64,000 nucleotides of DNA from Candidatus Nanoarchaeia archaeon (GCA_028279725.1 JANQNE010000002.1:1-64000); one strand, 5' to 3'. Positions 27,657 through 38,660 are shown, counted from the first letter of the stretch. Numbers and translations: made by a program. Notes: a model not told the origin generated them from the letters alone.

Positions 27657-28919
27657 ATGATAAATTTCATCAAGAATCTCTTCAAGAAAAAGGAGATCGT
27701 TAAAGAAGAGGTAAAATTAGAGGATCTTTTTGACTGGTTCAGCGCTAAGATAAAGGAAGAGATAAAAGATATCAATTCTGAAGTAAAGGAAGAGACAGGG
27801 CAGCTAAAGCATGAGCTTTCTGGGATAAAGAAGAACCTCAGCTCACTTGAGGATGCTAAGCCTGATCCGAAGTTAAAAGTGCTGCCAAAGGTGAAGCAGA
27901 CAGTAGACGGGCATAGGGCTAATTATATCAGAAGGATAAAACTGTTTCTTGGAAGAGTAAAGTTTCCTGATGATATAGATTATCTTAATATCCCGGGATG
28001 CTGCAAGGTGATAGATGAAGAGCTTGACCATATCGCAAAGACGACTATGAAAAGCTTCTATGCTACACAACATCTCTATTATAAGGAGCTGGAAGAGGTC
28101 GGAAAGAACCTTAAGAATGTCTCTTCTGCTGTTGGCAGGATAAAGAAGATCTTCATGGATCCAAGGATAAGGGAATTTGGAACTGTAAAGAAAGATATCA
28201 AAGAGATAGAGAAAGGAAAGGATATGGCTGCTGAGGTAGGAAAAGAGATCGATGATGGAAAGAAGAGGGAGAAAGCTCTTGAGATACTTAAGGAGCAGAC
28301 TGATAAGAAGCTTATTGAAGTCAGAGGAAGCGAAGAATACAGGAACTATAATGATCTTGTAGAGGATGAGAAAGAGCTAAAGGATAAGAAAAGATTAGAG
28401 GAGAGCAAGCTGTTCAATATATTCTCTCCATTGGATGCTGCTTTGAAGAAGTACGAAAGGATAGCGATGGACGGAAGAGGGCAGATTGCAGGATATCTTG
28501 CGTACCCTTTGAAGGCGCTTTTAGATGATAAAGAGCTGCAGATACTGGGGATACTTGAGAATGTGAAGAAAAATATAGAGAACGGATCTATTGAGCTGAA
28601 GGATAAGAAAAAGATAAAGACCTTAGAATCTATAAAGAGGATAACTAAGGAAGAGCTTAAGAGTTTCATAAAGGAATATAAAAGGATAAATGATGAGATA
28701 GAAGATATACAGGGAGACCTGAAGTCTGCTGAGAGAGTAGTTACAGAAGAGAAGAGACTAAAAGACAAGCTTGTCAGACTGGGAGATGATATAAGGCTGG
28801 CTGATATGAAGATATTGACGTTAAAGGATAAGATGAAAGACATGGATCTTGAAAAGACAAGGAGAGATGTAGTGCATTCAGTAAGAAATCTTCTGGATAT
28901 TGAGCTTGAGATAAGATGA
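27657..28919 (+). CDS. Cytoplasmic coiled-coil protein
   Basis: 420 aa heptad-rich Glu/Lys ORF, overlaps next start. Confidence 0.75.
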   Translation: MINFIKNLFKKKEIVKEEVKLEDLFDWFSAKIKEEIKDINSEVKEETGQLKHELSGIKKNLSSLEDAKPDPKLKVLPKVKQTVDGHRANYIRRIKLFLGRVKFPDDIDYLNIPGCCKVIDEELDHIAKTTMKSFYATQHLYYKELEEVGKNLKNVSSAVGRIKKIFMDPRIREFGTVKKDIKEIEKGKDMAAEVGKEIDDGKKREKALEILKEQTDKKLIEVRGSEEYRNYNDLVEDEKELKDKKRLEESKLFNIFSPLDAALKKYERIAMDGRGQIAGYLAYPLKALLDDKELQILGILENVKKNIENGSIELKDKKKIKTLESIKRITKEELKSFIKEYKRINDEIEDIQGDLKSAERVVTEEKRLKDKLVRLGDDIRLADMKILTLKDKMKDMDLEKTRRDVVHSVRNLLDIELEIR

Positions 28920-29362
28920 TGCAAAAATTTGTAAAGAAATTCATGGATGATGAGATAAAAGGCGTGATCAAGGTAGGGGATGAATTCTATCTTGCTGATA
29001 AGGAGCTGGTCGAGATCAAAGACAAGGTTGAGCTGGATCCTTTTAGCGTGGGATTATATCTTGGAAGGAATAAAGGGAAGGACTTTGAGCCGAGTTCTGC
29101 TTTAGTTGAGCTGATCGCAAAGAGTTCTAAGAAGAAGGTATTTGTAAATAAGAAGTCAGAATGGTTGTTTTTATGCGGAAGGGATCTTTTTGGAAAAGGC
29201 ATAATAAAGAGCAATGTCAAGAAAGGATTGGTGTTGGTGCAGAGCGAAGATGATGAGAATCTTGGCTATGGGAAGCTAGTCGGAGATATATCTGAAAAGA
29301 ATAATGTTGTTCTAAAGAATGTGCTAGATAAAGGTGATTATCTTAGAAAAGAGATGAAGTGA
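28916..29362 (+). CDS. NIP7-like/PUA-domain RNA-binding protein
   Basis: EFYLADKEL...PFSVGLYLGRNKGKDFEPSSALVELIA...VNKKSEWLFLCGRDLFGKGI. Confidence 0.7.
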   Translation: MMQKFVKKFMDDEIKGVIKVGDEFYLADKELVEIKDKVELDPFSVGLYLGRNKGKDFEPSSALVELIAKSSKKKVFVNKKSEWLFLCGRDLFGKGIIKSNVKKGLVLVQSEDDENLGYGKLVGDISEKNNVVLKNVLDKGDYLRKEMK

Positions 29363-31495
29363 TCACTTTCTTTTTTTCTTAGCTTTTTTCTTAGGAGCTT
29401 TTTCTTCTTCGACAAAGAAATTAACTATGCTTTCTTTTATTCTGGTGAACCTGTTCTTCTTATTTTTCTTTCCTGTAAGGCCTGTGATTATCAGTGCTGC
29501 TATCACGATAACTATTGCAGTGATTGTCAAGATCAAAGGAAGCTTTGAGTATTCTTCTTTTGTAACTCCTTCTTCGAGCTGCTCTTCTTCTGGTCCTTTC
29601 TCTTCAGCTGGAGATTCTTCTTTCTGTTCAGCAGGCTGTTCTTTCTTCTCTTCCTGCTTATCTTCTTCAGCTGGCTGCTCTTCTTTTACTTCTTCTTTCT
29701 TCTCTTCAGCCAGCTCCTGAAGCCCTGATTCAACTCCTACTGCGAAGTATGAGAATCCAGGTGATACAGCCTCATAGCTGACTTTTTTTGAGTTCTGAGC
29801 TGTTATTGAAGTTTTAAGGTCATTCCATCTGTTCTCATGATATCTCTTCAATACGATCTTATCAGCACTAACTCCTTCGCTGTTCATCCAGTTTATAGGA
29901 ACGTCAAATCTAAATTTAACATCTTCAATATCTTCATCATCTATGTTTAGATTAACTATAAGGAAATACTGGTATATCTTGTCAGGAGCAGAGTCCTGCA
30001 TTGACTGAGGAAGAACATCTGTCTTCTCTATCCTTATATATGCATCATTTACATCAGCAAGAGTTGCAATCTCTATCTCGCTTACTGAAATCTCATCATC
30101 TGATAATGTCATAGTTACCGGAGTCTCTGCGTTGATAACAGGCCATGAAGCAGTCTCCTGAGCTGCTTTTGGCTTTCCGCCGCTTCCCCCTGAAGATGAA
30201 GCTGGCCTTTCGTCAACTTCTATTGTGAAAGACTGCAGATTAATATTTGATTGTGAGTCAACAACCTTTACAGTTACACTTTGGCTTCCAGTACTTGCAG
30301 GAGTCCATGATATCACTCCGCTGTTTTCGCTTATAATCATGCCATCCGGAGCAGTTGTAAGTGAAAATGTGAATGTATCTCCTTCTTCGTCTGAAGCGTC
30401 AACATCATAGCTGTATTCATCTCCAAGATATACTGAAGTTACAGCTGTGCTTGTGAATGTCGGAGGATCGTTGACCCTGTGAACATTAATTATCATCGAG
30501 TCTGTATCCATAACAACTGAATCAGTTACATTACATGTCAATACTCCTGAATAGCTTCCGTTCTCTGCTGTCAAGTTCAACAGATGAGTTATGGCGTTAA
30601 GGTCTAGTGTGATATTTGCGTTATCGTCTCCGCAGCTCCATGTAAGGTCAGCTAAAGCTGTATCTGCATCAGTTACATAATCATCTAAGTCTAAAGAGTT
30701 TGTTCCTGAATCTCCGATGTATATGCTAGCTGGAAGGTTTACGCTAGGATTTCCGTTAACTGTGAATGCTTCTGTATCAGAAGTTGCATCATAATCACCA
30801 TGAGCAGATGTCAGTAAAGTGTCATCTGATTTTTTATAGCTTGAAAAATCCACTAACAGGTTTCCGTTTCCTGCCTGTGATGGTGTTAGCTGAACATCAA
30901 ATGTAGTTGAACCAGCTGCAGCAAGGTTTGCTATAGAGAATGATGTTGTGTTTAAGTCAGCTTTTTGTGAGCTTAGATACCCAACAATATCTTTAGCATC
31001 TCCAGCTCCTGTGTTGTCTATCTGGACTGTAACTGTCTCTGCATTTCCGATTATCCTGTTGTCAGCTATAGCAGGTATTGTAGCGACAAGCTGAGGGTTA
31101 GCAACAGCTGCGTTGATAGTTATTGTCGCAAAAGTTGTCTGAGTTCCGTCAACACTAACATTGATCTGGGAAGCTCCTGTTCCTGTTGAGTTTAGATGCC
31201 AGGTGAAAGTATCGCTTCCATAGCTTGACAGATCCTGATAAAGCTCTTCTGATAAGTTATATATGTTTGATGAAAAGTTTATAGATACATTATTGTAAGT
31301 ACTGAAAGGATCCATCGGACCGCCTGATGGTGAGATCTGCAGCCTGACTACAAATTCATTTCCTACTGTTTCTGTAGCAGTGTTAGTCGTGAATGTAAGG
31401 TCTCCAGGCCATGCAGCTAATGCAAAGCCAGCTAACACTATAAGGTTGAACATCAAAAGTCCGATTTTCCATGTTTTTTGCATCTTTGATATCAT
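29363..31495 (-). CDS. Secreted Ig/cadherin-like protein with PGF-pre-PGF-like domain and C-terminal TM
   Basis: Signal peptide; SINLQSFTIEV Ig; PDKIYQYFLIVNLNIDDEDIEDVKFRFDVP...VSPGFSYFAVG; Glu/Lys-rich linker; LILTITAIVIVIAALIITGLTG. Confidence 0.8.
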   Translation of the reverse strand: MISKMQKTWKIGLLMFNLIVLAGFALAAWPGDLTFTTNTATETVGNEFVVRLQISPSGGPMDPFSTYNNVSINFSSNIYNLSEELYQDLSSYGSDTFTWHLNSTGTGASQINVSVDGTQTTFATITINAAVANPQLVATIPAIADNRIIGNAETVTVQIDNTGAGDAKDIVGYLSSQKADLNTTSFSIANLAAAGSTTFDVQLTPSQAGNGNLLVDFSSYKKSDDTLLTSAHGDYDATSDTEAFTVNGNPSVNLPASIYIGDSGTNSLDLDDYVTDADTALADLTWSCGDDNANITLDLNAITHLLNLTAENGSYSGVLTCNVTDSVVMDTDSMIINVHRVNDPPTFTSTAVTSVYLGDEYSYDVDASDEEGDTFTFSLTTAPDGMIISENSGVISWTPASTGSQSVTVKVVDSQSNINLQSFTIEVDERPASSSGGSGGKPKAAQETASWPVINAETPVTMTLSDDEISVSEIEIATLADVNDAYIRIEKTDVLPQSMQDSAPDKIYQYFLIVNLNIDDEDIEDVKFRFDVPINWMNSEGVSADKIVLKRYHENRWNDLKTSITAQNSKKVSYEAVSPGFSYFAVGVESGLQELAEEKKEEVKEEQPAEEDKQEEKKEQPAEQKEESPAEEKGPEEEQLEEGVTKEEYSKLPLILTITAIVIVIAALIITGLTGKKNKKNRFTRIKESIVNFFVEEEKAPKKKAKKKRK

Positions 31496-31518
31496 TTTAT
31501 CTTTGGATTATTTAATCT

Positions 31519-34500
31519 TTATGGGAATGTAACTGTTCTTGTAATTGTTATGTCATCACCATAAGCAGCGTTTCCTATGCTTACGCTGATGTCTCTACTT
31601 TCAGCAGCTCCTGAGTTTATCTCATACCAGTATGTCTGCATATCCAGTCCTGTGAATGTTGAATATGTGTATGCTGCGCTTGTATCACTGTTCTGTGTGT
31701 CTGCGATTGTCAGGCCATCTGTATCTACTGTGACTGTCAGATCGTCGAAATCGTTTGAATTTAGGTTTTCGATCCTAGCCCAGGCATAGAATGTTGCACC
31801 AGCTTCGTTTGCATCTGGATATAGTGCAGGATCAACCCATGTTAAAGCAAAGTTATCAGCAACAGACCAGATATTGATCGGTGTTGACTGCATGTTATTT
31901 GCTGTGTTTGAGTCTAATGAAGTTATGCTTGCTTCAACACTTAAGCTTTTTCCAGCTCCAGCAGCTGTTGGATTGTATGCGAACTGTATGTTCTGTGATG
32001 CTCCAGCAGCTAGGTTAACTGATTGTGAGTCTACATATGCTCCGTTTTCTTTGAATGTAATGTTTATTGTCTCTGATAATGATCCTTCGTTTGAAACGTT
32101 TGCTGTAACTAATACTGAATCTCCAATGTAAGCTGTTGCGCTTATGTTGTGTGATATTGAATTGACAGCAACATCATGGCTGACTGGTGCTGATGTAGCG
32201 TTCATAACAACTGAGCTGTTATGGCCAACGTCGTCTGTAGCGATTATTGCGAAATAATAAGCCTGTCCTGTAACTAGTCCTGTAGCTGTGAATGTTTCTG
32301 CTGTTCCAGCTGCTGCAGGTGTTACTGATTCTGATCCTGTTATATAACTAGCTGTGTTAAAGTCTGTAATGTTATTTATTGGTGAAGTTGACTGTTTCAT
32401 TATGTATGAAACTGCAGTTCCTGTCATGTTGTCATCTCCTGGAGCTGTCCAGTTAAGCTGGATCTCTCCTTCAGCTCCTGTTGAAGCTGCAGTGAGGTCA
32501 GTTATGTTTGCAGGAGCGATTATATCAGCTGTGAATGAAACTGATTCTGAACTGTTTGCGTTTCCGTAAATATCCTGGCATGACGTGTTGATTGTGTTGT
32601 TGCCGTGCTGTATTGCAACTGGAGTGCTTCCTGTTGTGTTGCTTGTGTATAATGACTGCTGAGCTCCTCCATTTATTGTGTAGTTGCAGTCTGCTAATTC
32701 ATTAGTTGAAGCGTTAAGTGTTACAGTTGATGTACTGTATAAAGTGCTTACTGGTGTATTTATTGTAACTAATGGTGAGGTTGAATCTACCAGGATGTCT
32801 ATTGAGCTCTGTCCTGTTGAAGCTAATTCATCATCACAGTATATTGTAAGTGTGAATGATCCGTCTTCTGTTGTGTCAACAGTTCCTATGTGTGATAGTG
32901 CAAATGAACTTGTTATTGTTCCTGATGCATTGTTGCTTAGTTCATATCTGCATGTTGCGTTTTCGTTTGTTGAAACGTTTATTGCGAATGTTTGTGACGT
33001 GAAGTTTGAATTATTAGCAGGGCTATTTATTGTTACGATTGGAGGAACGCTGTATATGTATGATGTTGTGTTGACTGTTGTTCCAGCTACTGTTCCGTCA
33101 TGCGGTGTGTATTCGAATGTTACATTATCTCCTTCTGAGAAGTTTCCTGCATTTAGTGATTGTGTAGTTTCTCCTGCGATAAGTGCTCCGTTCCTGAACC
33201 ATCTGAATGTTGAAGCGCTGGCATCATTATCTGCGTCTGTATAAGTTCCAGTTCCAGTTAAGTTGTCTGCTTCATTAGCAGGGTCTGGAAGGATTGTTAC
33301 GTTTGTTACTGAAGGTATGCTGTTCTGTATAACTGCAGCAGTTGAGTTGTATGTGTTAACTCCACCTTCATTATCAAATATTGTAAGTTGGCATGTCCAT
33401 GATTCTCCTTTGTTTGTTAATGAGCTGTCTAAGCTTAGTTTTGGATTAGATGTGCTCTGAGGATTCTTAGTTCCAGCTGTGAAATCAACTGAGTTATCAT
33501 CTGTGTCGAAATATTCGAATGGCGTTCTTACAATTGGAAGATCAGTTACATCTGTAGCTGAAGTTCCTTCTACTGTTTCTCCACCCCAGCCTACTCCGTC
33601 GACCATTATTCCGTCTGCGTCGTAGATCCTTGCAGAGTCAGCTGTGTTTGCAAGTCCTGTTCCTATTGTTGCCATTGTGCAGTCTGCGATAGGTGCATAG
33701 ATCCCACCATTGTCAGCAATCAAATAATGACCGCCTGGCGGAATCACAGCATCGCAGAGTGTGTCATTTCCATCTCCATCCCCAATGACCCAAGATGAGT
33801 TTATGACTATGTCCTGTGAAGTTGGATTGAATAATTCTACATATTCGTTCTGATCATCTACATTGTCATCATAGTTAACTTCTGAGATAACAAGATGACT
33901 GTTGTAAGGCCCACCGATCATGACTGGTGAGTTTAGTGTGTCATTTGTATTTACATTTGCAGTTCCGTTGAACCATGTTATGTTTGAGTATATTACATAT
34001 GTATCCTGATCTATGTCTGTTGCATCGAATGAGCATGTCAGATCTTCATCTGTATATGGTGTTGCAGGTGATGCAACTATGTTTGATGCAATAGGTGCGT
34101 CGTTTGAATCTATAACTGTCAAGTTCCATGTGTGTGAATCCTGTGCGTTAGATGTATCGTTTACATATACAGTGATTAAGATTGATCCTACATCATCATT
34201 TACTGGAGTCCATGTGAAAACTCCTGTTGCCGGATCTATTGTTGCATTTGGATGATCTGTGCTCCATGTAAGTGAATCTCCATGGATTATGTCATCGTCT
34301 GATGCATTGAAATCATAAGTATAAAGTGAATCTTCTGTTGCATTTACAGGAGGTGTTGTTGTGTTTATTATAGGAGCATCGTTTGTGTTGTTTACCTGTA
34401 ATGTATAGCCCTGAGTTGTTATTCCTCCGTTTCCATCATCAACTTGTACAGTAACTCCATTATTTCCAACATCTGCGTTTGTTGGAGTCCATGCTATAAG

Positions 34501-37500
34501 CCCTGTTGAGGAGTTTATTGTCATTCCAGCAGGATTTACTATAAGTGAATATGTTAATGTATCTTGGTCAACATCTGTAGCATCAACATCGTAGTTGTAT
34601 AGAGCATCTTCAAGAGTTGAAGTTGTCGGTGTTGATGTTATAATAGGAACATCGTTGACTGGTGTTATGTTTAATGATATCGGATTTGAATCAGCAGTCA
34701 GATTGCTTGGATCTTGTGCTGTCAAAGTGATTGACTCTGTTCCGAAGAAATTCAGAGCAGGTGTTATATTTACTATTCCTGATGTGCTGTTTATCGATAT
34801 TGTGAAGTTTGCAGATGATGTGCTTGTGAATGTTAATGTGTCTCCATCTATGTCTGTGAAGTATTGTGAAACATTAAGGCTTGCGTTTGATGTGTCTTCA
34901 GGCCATGTCATGTCTGGAATTGCTGAGATCAAGTTAGGAGCATCATTAACTGGTGTTATGTTTAAAGTTACATTATTGCTTACAGTTGAGTTTATTCCGT
35001 CTGAAGCTGTGAATATTATGTAGTTGATCCCCGTATAGTTTCCTGCAGGTGTTAAAGTTACAATTCCTGTGCTGTTGTCGATTGAAACAGCTACGTTAGC
35101 AGGTGTTGTTGATGTGTATCCTAATATGTCCAGGTCAACGTCAGCGAAATGCTGTGAAATGTTTAATGATGTGTCTACTGTATCTTCAGGCCAAGTTATA
35201 TTTTGTATAGGGCTAACAAGATAAGGTATATCATTTACTGGATTTACTATTACGCTCATCTGAGCAGTTGTGTCAACTTCTCCGTCTGAAACTGTGATTG
35301 TTAGGGGAATTGTTCCAAACCAATCTGCAACAGTTGTCCAGCTTAGTACTCCGTTTGCATCAATATTGAAATCTGTATCATTTACTGAATATGTTAATGT
35401 GTCTAAATCTATATCTGAAGCGTTTATATCATATGAGAATGTTGTATCTTCATCGATTGTCTGGTTAGCTAATGCGTGGTCGAATACCGGAGCGGAGTTC
35501 AGTATAGTTGCGCTGTCTGACTGATACCATGTTGAGTTTTCAGTTCCGTCAGAAACTTTTTGCTCACAGTTGATTACATCTGTCTTATCTAGTCCTGGAA
35601 GTGATAGATCTAGTGTGTTTGTATCTTCTCCTGTGATCTCTACGCTATTTTCAAACCATCTGTAATATGATGCTGCTTCTGAATCTCCATCTTCATCATA
35701 ATATGTTCCTGAGTTACACATCAAAATATCGTTTGTATATGGTGATGTTGTGTTTAGTATTGGATTTGCTGTTAAATATGGAGCAGTATTTAATATTGTA
35801 ACTGAATCGTTAAGTGGAATTCCTGTGTCATCTCCATCATCAGGTGTTACCTGGCATGTGATTGTTTCAGTTTTTACAAAATTTGAATCTGCTAATGTGC
35901 TTGATGTCTCTCCGTTTATGATATCGTCGTTATTGAACCAAGCGTAGCTGTATCCTGCTGAATCACCATCTATGTCATTCCATCCGCCTGGAGTGCATGT
36001 AATAGTTGTGTTTGTATAAGCAGGATCTGTAACACTAACATCAGTTATTGATGGTGCAGTGTTTAGTATAGTTACTGAATCTGATTGTGATGTTCCTGAG
36101 TCAGTTCCGTCAGTTGGTGTTGCGATGCAAGTTACTGCAACGTCTTTATCACATCCTGAGACTGAATCACAGTCTAGTGTAGCAGCTGTCTGACTGTCAA
36201 CTCTTGTTCCGTCAAACTGCCATTCATAATCATATCCTTCTGTATCTCCATCGATATCATTCCATCCAGCAGGTGTGCATGTGATTGTATCATCTGTGTA
36301 TGCAGGATCTGTTACTGAGACAGAAGTTATTGAAGGTGCTGTGTTTGAAACAGTTACTGTGTCACTTTGTGAAGTGCCATTTGTTTCTCCATCATTTGGT
36401 GTGATTATACATGTTACATCTACGTCTCTATCACATCCTGAAACTGAATCACAGTCTAGTGTTGCAGCTGTCTGACTGTCTACTCTTGTTCCGTCAAACT
36501 GCCATTCATAATCATACCCTTCTGTATCTCCATCGATATCATTCCATCCAGCAGGAGTGCATGAGATTGTTGAGTCTGTATAAACAGGATCTGTGATTGT
36601 TGCACTTGTTATTGAAGGTGCTGTATTTGTTATTGTAACTGAATCTGATTGTGATGTTCCTGAGTCAGTTCCGTCAGTTGGTGTTGCGATGCAAGTTACT
36701 TCAACTGCTTTATCACATCCTGAAACTGAGCTGCAATCTAGTGTAGCAGCTGTCTGGTCGTTGACAGTTGTGCTGTCGAACTGCCATTCATAAGTATAAT
36801 CTTCTGTATCTCCATCTGCATCAGTCCATCCTGATGGAGTACATGTTAGTGTATCATCTGTATAAGCAGGATCTGTTATCGATACTGAGCTTATGATAGG
36901 AGCAGTATTAACTATTGTTACTTCATTTGAGAATTTTTCTGCAGAGCTTAGATCTCCGTCAGTTACTTGTTGTGAACATTTTACATCTACATCTTTATCA
37001 CATCCAGAAACTGATCCGCAGTCTAAGATGTCTGATGTCTGTCCGCTTACTTCTGTATCATCAAAATACCATCTGTATGAGGATTGTAATCCTGCGACAT
37101 CTTCTGTGTCTGGGTCTGATCCTGTTCCAGGAACACAGATTATTGAATCTTCTGTATTATATGAAAGTGTTGCTATTGAAGGGTCTGTCACGTCAGGAGC
37201 CCTGTTTGTCTTTTCTACTGTTATAGTGAATGAACTTGAGACACTTGTATAAGCGTCGTGAGCATATATAGTAACATCATATGTTCCTTCGTCTTCATAT
37301 CCTGTCTGCCATGTGAAAAGACCATCTGAATCGATTGATGCGCCAGGCATGGTTGTCATATTTGGACCTGTTGGTCCTGTAACATAAGCAAAGGAGTAAT
37401 GTATTGTGTCTCCTGTTGGATCAGAAGCGACTGCCTGTATAGATACCTCTTCTGTCTCGCTTACAGTTACATCGCTTATAGGCTCTATTGTTGGATCATA

Positions 37501-37968
37501 GTTCTGTTTGATCCAGTTGACTCTTCCTACTTTGTAATAATCTCCAACTTTTCCGAAATATAAGAACACTATGCTGTTTCCTTTTTTATCAGAAACTCTG
37601 CATTCCCATCTTTTGCTTGCTTTCCATTCACAGTCTGTCCTGAAATTTCCATAAGTTAGACCATTACAGTCTGTTCCTTTTTGACAATAATACAGATCAT
37701 CGTCGAAGAATACAGGATCTGTGTCTGGCTTATATCCTGGAGATGAATATGTTGTATCATATACCAGGTCTGTATCAAGTACAAATGTTACCTTGTCATC
37801 TCTTCCTCCTGAGTATTTTGAAACTCCTCCAACATTGATTGTTGATGGAATAGGCTCATTAGTCTCCAGATCTCTAGCATAAGTCTCAAATAAGATAGCT
37901 GTTGCCGGAGCAGCAACTACTAAGATCATCATAAGTCCTAGTATCCATGTTAGTTTATTTATCTTCAT
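31519..37968 (-). CDS. Giant (~2150 aa) surface protein: Ig-like repeats, cadherin-like repeats, lamin-tail domain, FN3, CARDB
   Basis: Signal peptide MKINKLTWILGLMMILVVAAPATA; tandem DPxYTDxTIxCTPAGWNDIDGDTEGYDYEWQFDG units; LTD-like HLVISEVNYDDNVDDQNEYVELFNP; FN3 ANITDLTAASTGAEGEIQLNWTAP. Confidence 0.85.
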   Translation of the reverse strand: MKINKLTWILGLMMILVVAAPATAILFETYARDLETNEPIPSTINVGGVSKYSGGRDDKVTFVLDTDLVYDTTYSSPGYKPDTDPVFFDDDLYYCQKGTDCNGLTYGNFRTDCEWKASKRWECRVSDKKGNSIVFLYFGKVGDYYKVGRVNWIKQNYDPTIEPISDVTVSETEEVSIQAVASDPTGDTIHYSFAYVTGPTGPNMTTMPGASIDSDGLFTWQTGYEDEGTYDVTIYAHDAYTSVSSSFTITVEKTNRAPDVTDPSIATLSYNTEDSIICVPGTGSDPDTEDVAGLQSSYRWYFDDTEVSGQTSDILDCGSVSGCDKDVDVKCSQQVTDGDLSSAEKFSNEVTIVNTAPIISSVSITDPAYTDDTLTCTPSGWTDADGDTEDYTYEWQFDSTTVNDQTAATLDCSSVSGCDKAVEVTCIATPTDGTDSGTSQSDSVTITNTAPSITSATITDPVYTDSTISCTPAGWNDIDGDTEGYDYEWQFDGTRVDSQTAATLDCDSVSGCDRDVDVTCIITPNDGETNGTSQSDTVTVSNTAPSITSVSVTDPAYTDDTITCTPAGWNDIDGDTEGYDYEWQFDGTRVDSQTAATLDCDSVSGCDKDVAVTCIATPTDGTDSGTSQSDSVTILNTAPSITDVSVTDPAYTNTTITCTPGGWNDIDGDSAGYSYAWFNNDDIINGETSSTLADSNFVKTETITCQVTPDDGDDTGIPLNDSVTILNTAPYLTANPILNTTSPYTNDILMCNSGTYYDEDGDSEAASYYRWFENSVEITGEDTNTLDLSLPGLDKTDVINCEQKVSDGTENSTWYQSDSATILNSAPVFDHALANQTIDEDTTFSYDINASDIDLDTLTYSVNDTDFNIDANGVLSWTTVADWFGTIPLTITVSDGEVDTTAQMSVIVNPVNDIPYLVSPIQNITWPEDTVDTSLNISQHFADVDLDILGYTSTTPANVAVSIDNSTGIVTLTPAGNYTGINYIIFTASDGINSTVSNNVTLNITPVNDAPNLISAIPDMTWPEDTSNASLNVSQYFTDIDGDTLTFTSTSSANFTISINSTSGIVNITPALNFFGTESITLTAQDPSNLTADSNPISLNITPVNDVPIITSTPTTSTLEDALYNYDVDATDVDQDTLTYSLIVNPAGMTINSSTGLIAWTPTNADVGNNGVTVQVDDGNGGITTQGYTLQVNNTNDAPIINTTTPPVNATEDSLYTYDFNASDDDIIHGDSLTWSTDHPNATIDPATGVFTWTPVNDDVGSILITVYVNDTSNAQDSHTWNLTVIDSNDAPIASNIVASPATPYTDEDLTCSFDATDIDQDTYVIYSNITWFNGTANVNTNDTLNSPVMIGGPYNSHLVISEVNYDDNVDDQNEYVELFNPTSQDIVINSSWVIGDGDGNDTLCDAVIPPGGHYLIADNGGIYAPIADCTMATIGTGLANTADSARIYDADGIMVDGVGWGGETVEGTSATDVTDLPIVRTPFEYFDTDDNSVDFTAGTKNPQSTSNPKLSLDSSLTNKGESWTCQLTIFDNEGGVNTYNSTAAVIQNSIPSVTNVTILPDPANEADNLTGTGTYTDADNDASASTFRWFRNGALIAGETTQSLNAGNFSEGDNVTFEYTPHDGTVAGTTVNTTSYIYSVPPIVTINSPANNSNFTSQTFAINVSTNENATCRYELSNNASGTITSSFALSHIGTVDTTEDGSFTLTIYCDDELASTGQSSIDILVDSTSPLVTINTPVSTLYSTSTVTLNASTNELADCNYTINGGAQQSLYTSNTTGSTPVAIQHGNNTINTSCQDIYGNANSSESVSFTADIIAPANITDLTAASTGAEGEIQLNWTAPGDDNMTGTAVSYIMKQSTSPINNITDFNTASYITGSESVTPAAAGTAETFTATGLVTGQAYYFAIIATDDVGHNSSVVMNATSAPVSHDVAVNSISHNISATAYIGDSVLVTANVSNEGSLSETINITFKENGAYVDSQSVNLAAGASQNIQFAYNPTAAGAGKSLSVEASITSLDSNTANNMQSTPINIWSVADNFALTWVDPALYPDANEAGATFYAWARIENLNSNDFDDLTVTVDTDGLTIADTQNSDTSAAYTYSTFTGLDMQTYWYEINSGAAESRDISVSIGNAAYGDDITITRTVTFP
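36050..36890 (-). repeat. Tandem ~280 bp coding repeats in giant surface protein gene
   Basis: Three near-identical units encoding SITDPxYTDxTI.CTPxGWxDxDGDTE.Y.YEWQFD...QTAATLDC.SVSGCD. Confidence 0.85.
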
Positions 37969-37969
37969 T

Positions 37970-38659
37970 TTAGTAATCGTCATCCTGTCCTGGATCTGGT
38001 TCTGTGTCAGGCAACGTGTCTGGTGGTGTTATCGGGATCGGTATTGTATCGTCCGGTGTTCCTGATGTATCAGGAGGTGTTATCGGGACATCTGCTGAGT
38101 CAGTACCTTCATTTGTGTTTGGCAGGCTGTCCTGAACTGCTGAAGGCTGGCTTCCTTCTGTTATAGCGAATATTCTGCTCTGTGAGTTTTGGCTTTTTAC
38201 TTCCCATTCATAATCTCCTGGAGCAAGGCCTGTTTCTGTGAATCTTGTTGTATCTCCTCCTGTAACATATCCTGAGTCTGACCTTACAAGAGTTCCTCCT
38301 GGCCTTTTTATCGTGTATCTTGCGAAACCATCTTTTTCTGCAAATACTCTTGCAATCGCATCTTTTCCGTCTTTTAGTATCTTTGACAGTGAAATGCTTG
38401 ATTTTGGTTTAGGCTTAGGCTTATCTGTTGAGATCATAGGATTTGCTTCTTTGCTGCAGGCAGAGAAATTCAAACCTATATATAGTGCGATAAGTGATAA
38501 TATTCCAGCTTTCTTCATTCCTGATGTTCTTGGCTGATTATTTTTGACTGGAACTACAGCAACTTCTTTTGGCTTAATAGATCCGTACATGTCTCTAGCA
38601 TAGTCACAAATCCTGTCTTTCATATATCCAATCTTTTGTGTTAAGGTTGCGTACTTCAT
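37970..38659 (-). CDS. Membrane/lipobox-like protein with Pro-Asp-rich tail
   Basis: KKAGILSLIALYIGLNFSACSKE hydrophobic + Cys; C-term ITPPDTSGTPDDTIPIPITPPDTLPDTEPDPGQDDDY. Confidence 0.7.
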   Translation of the reverse strand: MKYATLTQKIGYMKDRICDYARDMYGSIKPKEVAVVPVKNNQPRTSGMKKAGILSLIALYIGLNFSACSKEANPMISTDKPKPKPKSSISLSKILKDGKDAIARVFAEKDGFARYTIKRPGGTLVRSDSGYVTGGDTTRFTETGLAPGDYEWEVKSQNSQSRIFAITEGSQPSAVQDSLPNTNEGTDSADVPITPPDTSGTPDDTIPIPITPPDTLPDTEPDPGQDDDY

Positions 38660-38660
38660 C

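Noticed and set aside
27657-29362. Coiled-coil + PUA-like pair as an SMC/defence system
   Set aside because: No Walker motifs or nuclease motifs; the second protein looks like a NIP7-type RNA-binding protein
36050-36890. Regularly spaced repeats that could suggest CRISPR
   Set aside because: Repeats are ~280 bp, in frame and code for Ig-like domains; no short repeat/spacer pattern
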